From positions 1 through 8,475 of the forward strand of contig CALABN010000284.1 of the NCBI GenBank assembly GCA_937885735.1: DNA of 8,475 nucleotides, in the 5' to 3' direction. Numbering within the stretch: position 1 is the first letter of the stretch; each line of letters begins with the position of its first letter. The position numbers and the translations under genes are program-made. The notes under the pieces were generated by a model that worked only from the letters and a program-made list of their open reading frames with translations, was not told the DNA's origin and did not search any database. Source of the DNA: an uncultured Bacteroidota bacterium (GTDB lineage Bacteria > Bacteroidota > Bacteroidia > Bacteroidales > SZUA-534). Positions 7,390 through 8,475 of the stretch are shown here, piece after piece.

Positions 7390-8106
7390 TTATGATTTAA
7401 GAAACGCTTCGGCTTCCGCGATTTTTTCAATGGAGCCACAATCGAACCAGTAGTCGTCTTGGTGTGAGTAGCCTTGAATCTTGTATTTGCTGGCAAGGTT
7501 CAGATAGTGCGGGACTATGGGGAAAACCTCGTCGGCAGGGAATTTGTCGAAGAGTGTCGGCGACATTATGTGGATTCCGCTGAAGGCATATTGTGTCAGG
7601 TTGTTGCGGGTGTCCACGTATATCGACTCGCCTGTCTTGGTGTTTTGCCAACCTTTGAGTTGCAGGCTGTCGTCGAACAGCAGGTACCGCGAACTGTTGC
7701 GCTGGCGTATGGCCAATGTGGCGTCGGCGTTTGATGTGAGGTGATGTTGCATCATAGCCTTTAGGTTGATGTTTGAGAGTATGTCGACGTTGGCAATCAC
7801 TATTGGGCTGTCACCGCTGAACAGATGTGTGGCTTTCTTGAGTCCACCGCCTGTGTCGAGCAGTAGGTCGCTCTCGTCGGATATCTGTATGTCGATGTCG
7901 TATTGCAGTTTGGCTATGTAGTCCTTCATCAGGTTGGCAAAGTGGTGCACGTTTATTACTATGTGCGTGGCACCGTTGGCAATCAGCATCTCGATGCTGT
8001 GTTCCAAAAGTGTCTTTCCGCATACATTGACCAGTGCCTTCGGGCGGTCGTTGGTGAGTGGTCGCAGGCGTGTGCCCAATCCTGCCGAAAATATCATTGC
8101 TTCCAT
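7390..8106 (-). CDS. murU: Sugar-1-phosphate nucleotidyltransferase, probably MurNAc-1-phosphate uridylyltransferase (MurU-like)
   Basis: 238 residues, complete, ATG at 8104-8106 and TAA at 7390-7392. The start is chosen because MEAMIFSAGLGTRLRPLT matches the family start MKAMILAAG. Visible motifs: GLGTRLRPLT with PKAL at 22-25 (nucleotide loop and Lys), LDTGGGLKKA at 83-92, NVD at 106-108 (metal-binding Asp108), AFSGIHI at 174-180 and FDCGS at 221-225 (second Asp, 222). This is the NTP-transferase (nucleotidyl_trans) fold. Known MurU converts MurNAc-alpha-1-phosphate and UTP to UDP-MurNAc in the cell-wall recycling route that bypasses de novo synthesis and MurA; about 220-240 residues is its usual size. 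It lies 56 bp behind a RapZ-type gene on the same strand, which favours this role. Alternatives are mannose- or heptose-1-phosphate nucleotidyltransferases; the enzyme class is sure, the substrate less so. No Shine-Dalgarno is evident, as usual in Bacteroidota. Confidence 0.85.
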   Translation of the reverse strand: MEAMIFSAGLGTRLRPLTNDRPKALVNVCGKTLLEHSIEMLIANGATHIVINVHHFANLMKDYIAKLQYDIDIQISDESDLLLDTGGGLKKATHLFSGDSPIVIANVDILSNINLKAMMQHHLTSNADATLAIRQRNSSRYLLFDDSLQLKGWQNTKTGESIYVDTRNNLTQYAFSGIHIMSPTLFDKFPADEVFPIVPHYLNLASKYKIQGYSHQDDYWFDCGSIEKIAEAEAFLKS

Positions 8107-8162
8107 TGTGGTAGATTGCTAATTTGTTGGTTTTAATACGGTTGAGGGACGAAACAAGGGGG
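8107..8162 (-). other. 56-bp spacer between the RapZ-type gene and the nucleotidyltransferase
   Basis: On the minus strand this gap is A-rich towards the murU start and holds no hairpin and no clear Bacteroidota promoter (TTTG/TAnnTTTG). The gap fits co-transcription, with the downstream gene translated from a weak, non-SD start. Confidence 0.5.
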
Positions 8163-8475
8163 CTACATTGTCTCGGTTATTCCTTGCTCGCGGTGTATCA
8201 ACTTTACCCGTATCTTATATGTTTTACTAATCTGTTCGGCAAAATTCTGCGCGCAATATACAGAGCGATGTTGTCCGCCTGTGCACCCGAAACTTACCAT
8301 AAGGTTCTGGAAACCACGGCGTTGGTAGGTCTCGATGGTGGGCGCGACGATGCTTACGGCCTGTGCAAGGAACTCGTCGATGGTTGAGTTGGCCTTGAGG
8401 AAATCGACCACGGGCTTGTCGCGACCTGTCAGCATCTTGTATTCGGGGTAACGGCCTGGGGTGTGCTGTCCACGG
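8163..8475 (-). CDS. RapZ C-terminal-domain protein (5' partial, possible kinase fusion)
   Basis: The frame is open to the right edge and ends with TAG at 8163-8165; 103 residues are visible. The Met at 8433-8435 is not a start, because the frame continues upstream with a conserved GRYPEYK stretch. Key motifs: LTGRDKPVVDFL, then SFGCTGGQHRSVYCA and a final HRE. These match E. coli RapZ (TGLD.PV..FL, GCTGGKHRSVYIAE, HR). The C-terminal half of RapZ binds glucosamine-6-phosphate and regulates GlmS synthesis through small RNAs in enterobacteria; the GCTGG-x-HRS loop belongs to that pocket. In Bacteroidota this domain often occurs without the P-loop half and can be fused to an aminoglycoside-phosphotransferase-like kinase. 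That part would lie beyond 8475 and is not seen. Followed on the same strand by the MurU-like gene, so a role in amino-sugar sensing or recycling is inferred. Confidence 0.85.
   Translation of the reverse strand, partial: RGQHTPGRYPEYKMLTGRDKPVVDFLKANSTIDEFLAQAVSIVAPTIETYQRRGFQNLMVSFGCTGGQHRSVYCAQNFAEQISKTYKIRVKLIHREQGITETM

Noticed and set aside
7474..8136. Plus-strand open frames opposite the nucleotidyltransferase gene
   Set aside because: They are shadows of a well-conserved minus-strand enzyme whose motifs (GLGTRLRPLT, NVD, FDCGS) are intact.
8107..8162. A Bacteroidota-type promoter ahead of the nucleotidyltransferase
   Set aside because: A TTG and a TA-rich stretch are present at roughly the right distance, but the -7 element lacks the TTTG end, so the match is too weak.
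8124..8387. Plus-strand 87-codon open frame opposite the RapZ-type gene
   Set aside because: The opposite strand encodes the unmistakable GCTGGQHRS motif; the plus frame has no family resemblance.

Overview
The window looks like a chromosomal segment from a member of the Bacteroidota, probably Bacteroidales. Three things point there: a giant secreted protein ending in a type IX secretion (T9SS, Por) type A sorting domain, a RapZ C-terminal-type protein next to a MurU-like nucleotidyltransferase, and start codons without a clear Shine-Dalgarno sequence. Genus cannot be settled from the sequence.

Layout. Positions 1-7250 (+) hold one open frame that already runs when the window begins, so the gene is cut at its 5' end. 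The visible 2415 residues form a very large, Asn/Thr/Ser/Gly-rich surface or secreted protein. It is built from a repeated two-part unit: an opening segment with an 'NW...W' motif and a PGGD-type motif, a beta-helix-like solenoid of variable length, and a closing segment that starts at FP(V/S/Y)G and ends at a DY(T)xG-type strand. Four closing and three opening segments are visible. A string of about five Ig/PKD-like domains sits between units 2 and 3. A fibronectin-III-like domain and the T9SS sorting domain finish the protein. A strong hairpin terminator (7269-7304) follows, and it can also be read from the other strand.

Positions 7390-8475 (-) hold two genes in the same direction, convergent with the surface gene. 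The first (8163-8475) is cut by the right edge and encodes a RapZ C-terminal domain, the amino-sugar-phosphate-sensing fold. The second, 56 bp downstream, is a complete 238-residue sugar-1-phosphate nucleotidyltransferase that best resembles MurU (MurNAc-alpha-1-phosphate uridylyltransferase) of cell-wall recycling. Together they suggest a peptidoglycan amino-sugar salvage operon. The missing kinase (AmgK-like, aminoglycoside-phosphotransferase fold) would be expected just beyond 8475, perhaps fused to the RapZ domain. That is inference, since the kinase is not in view.

The most interesting points are the amino-sugar sensor next to a MurNAc-activation enzyme, and the regular open/solenoid/close architecture of the giant T9SS substrate. 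I see no RNA gene, CRISPR array, insertion sequence or origin.
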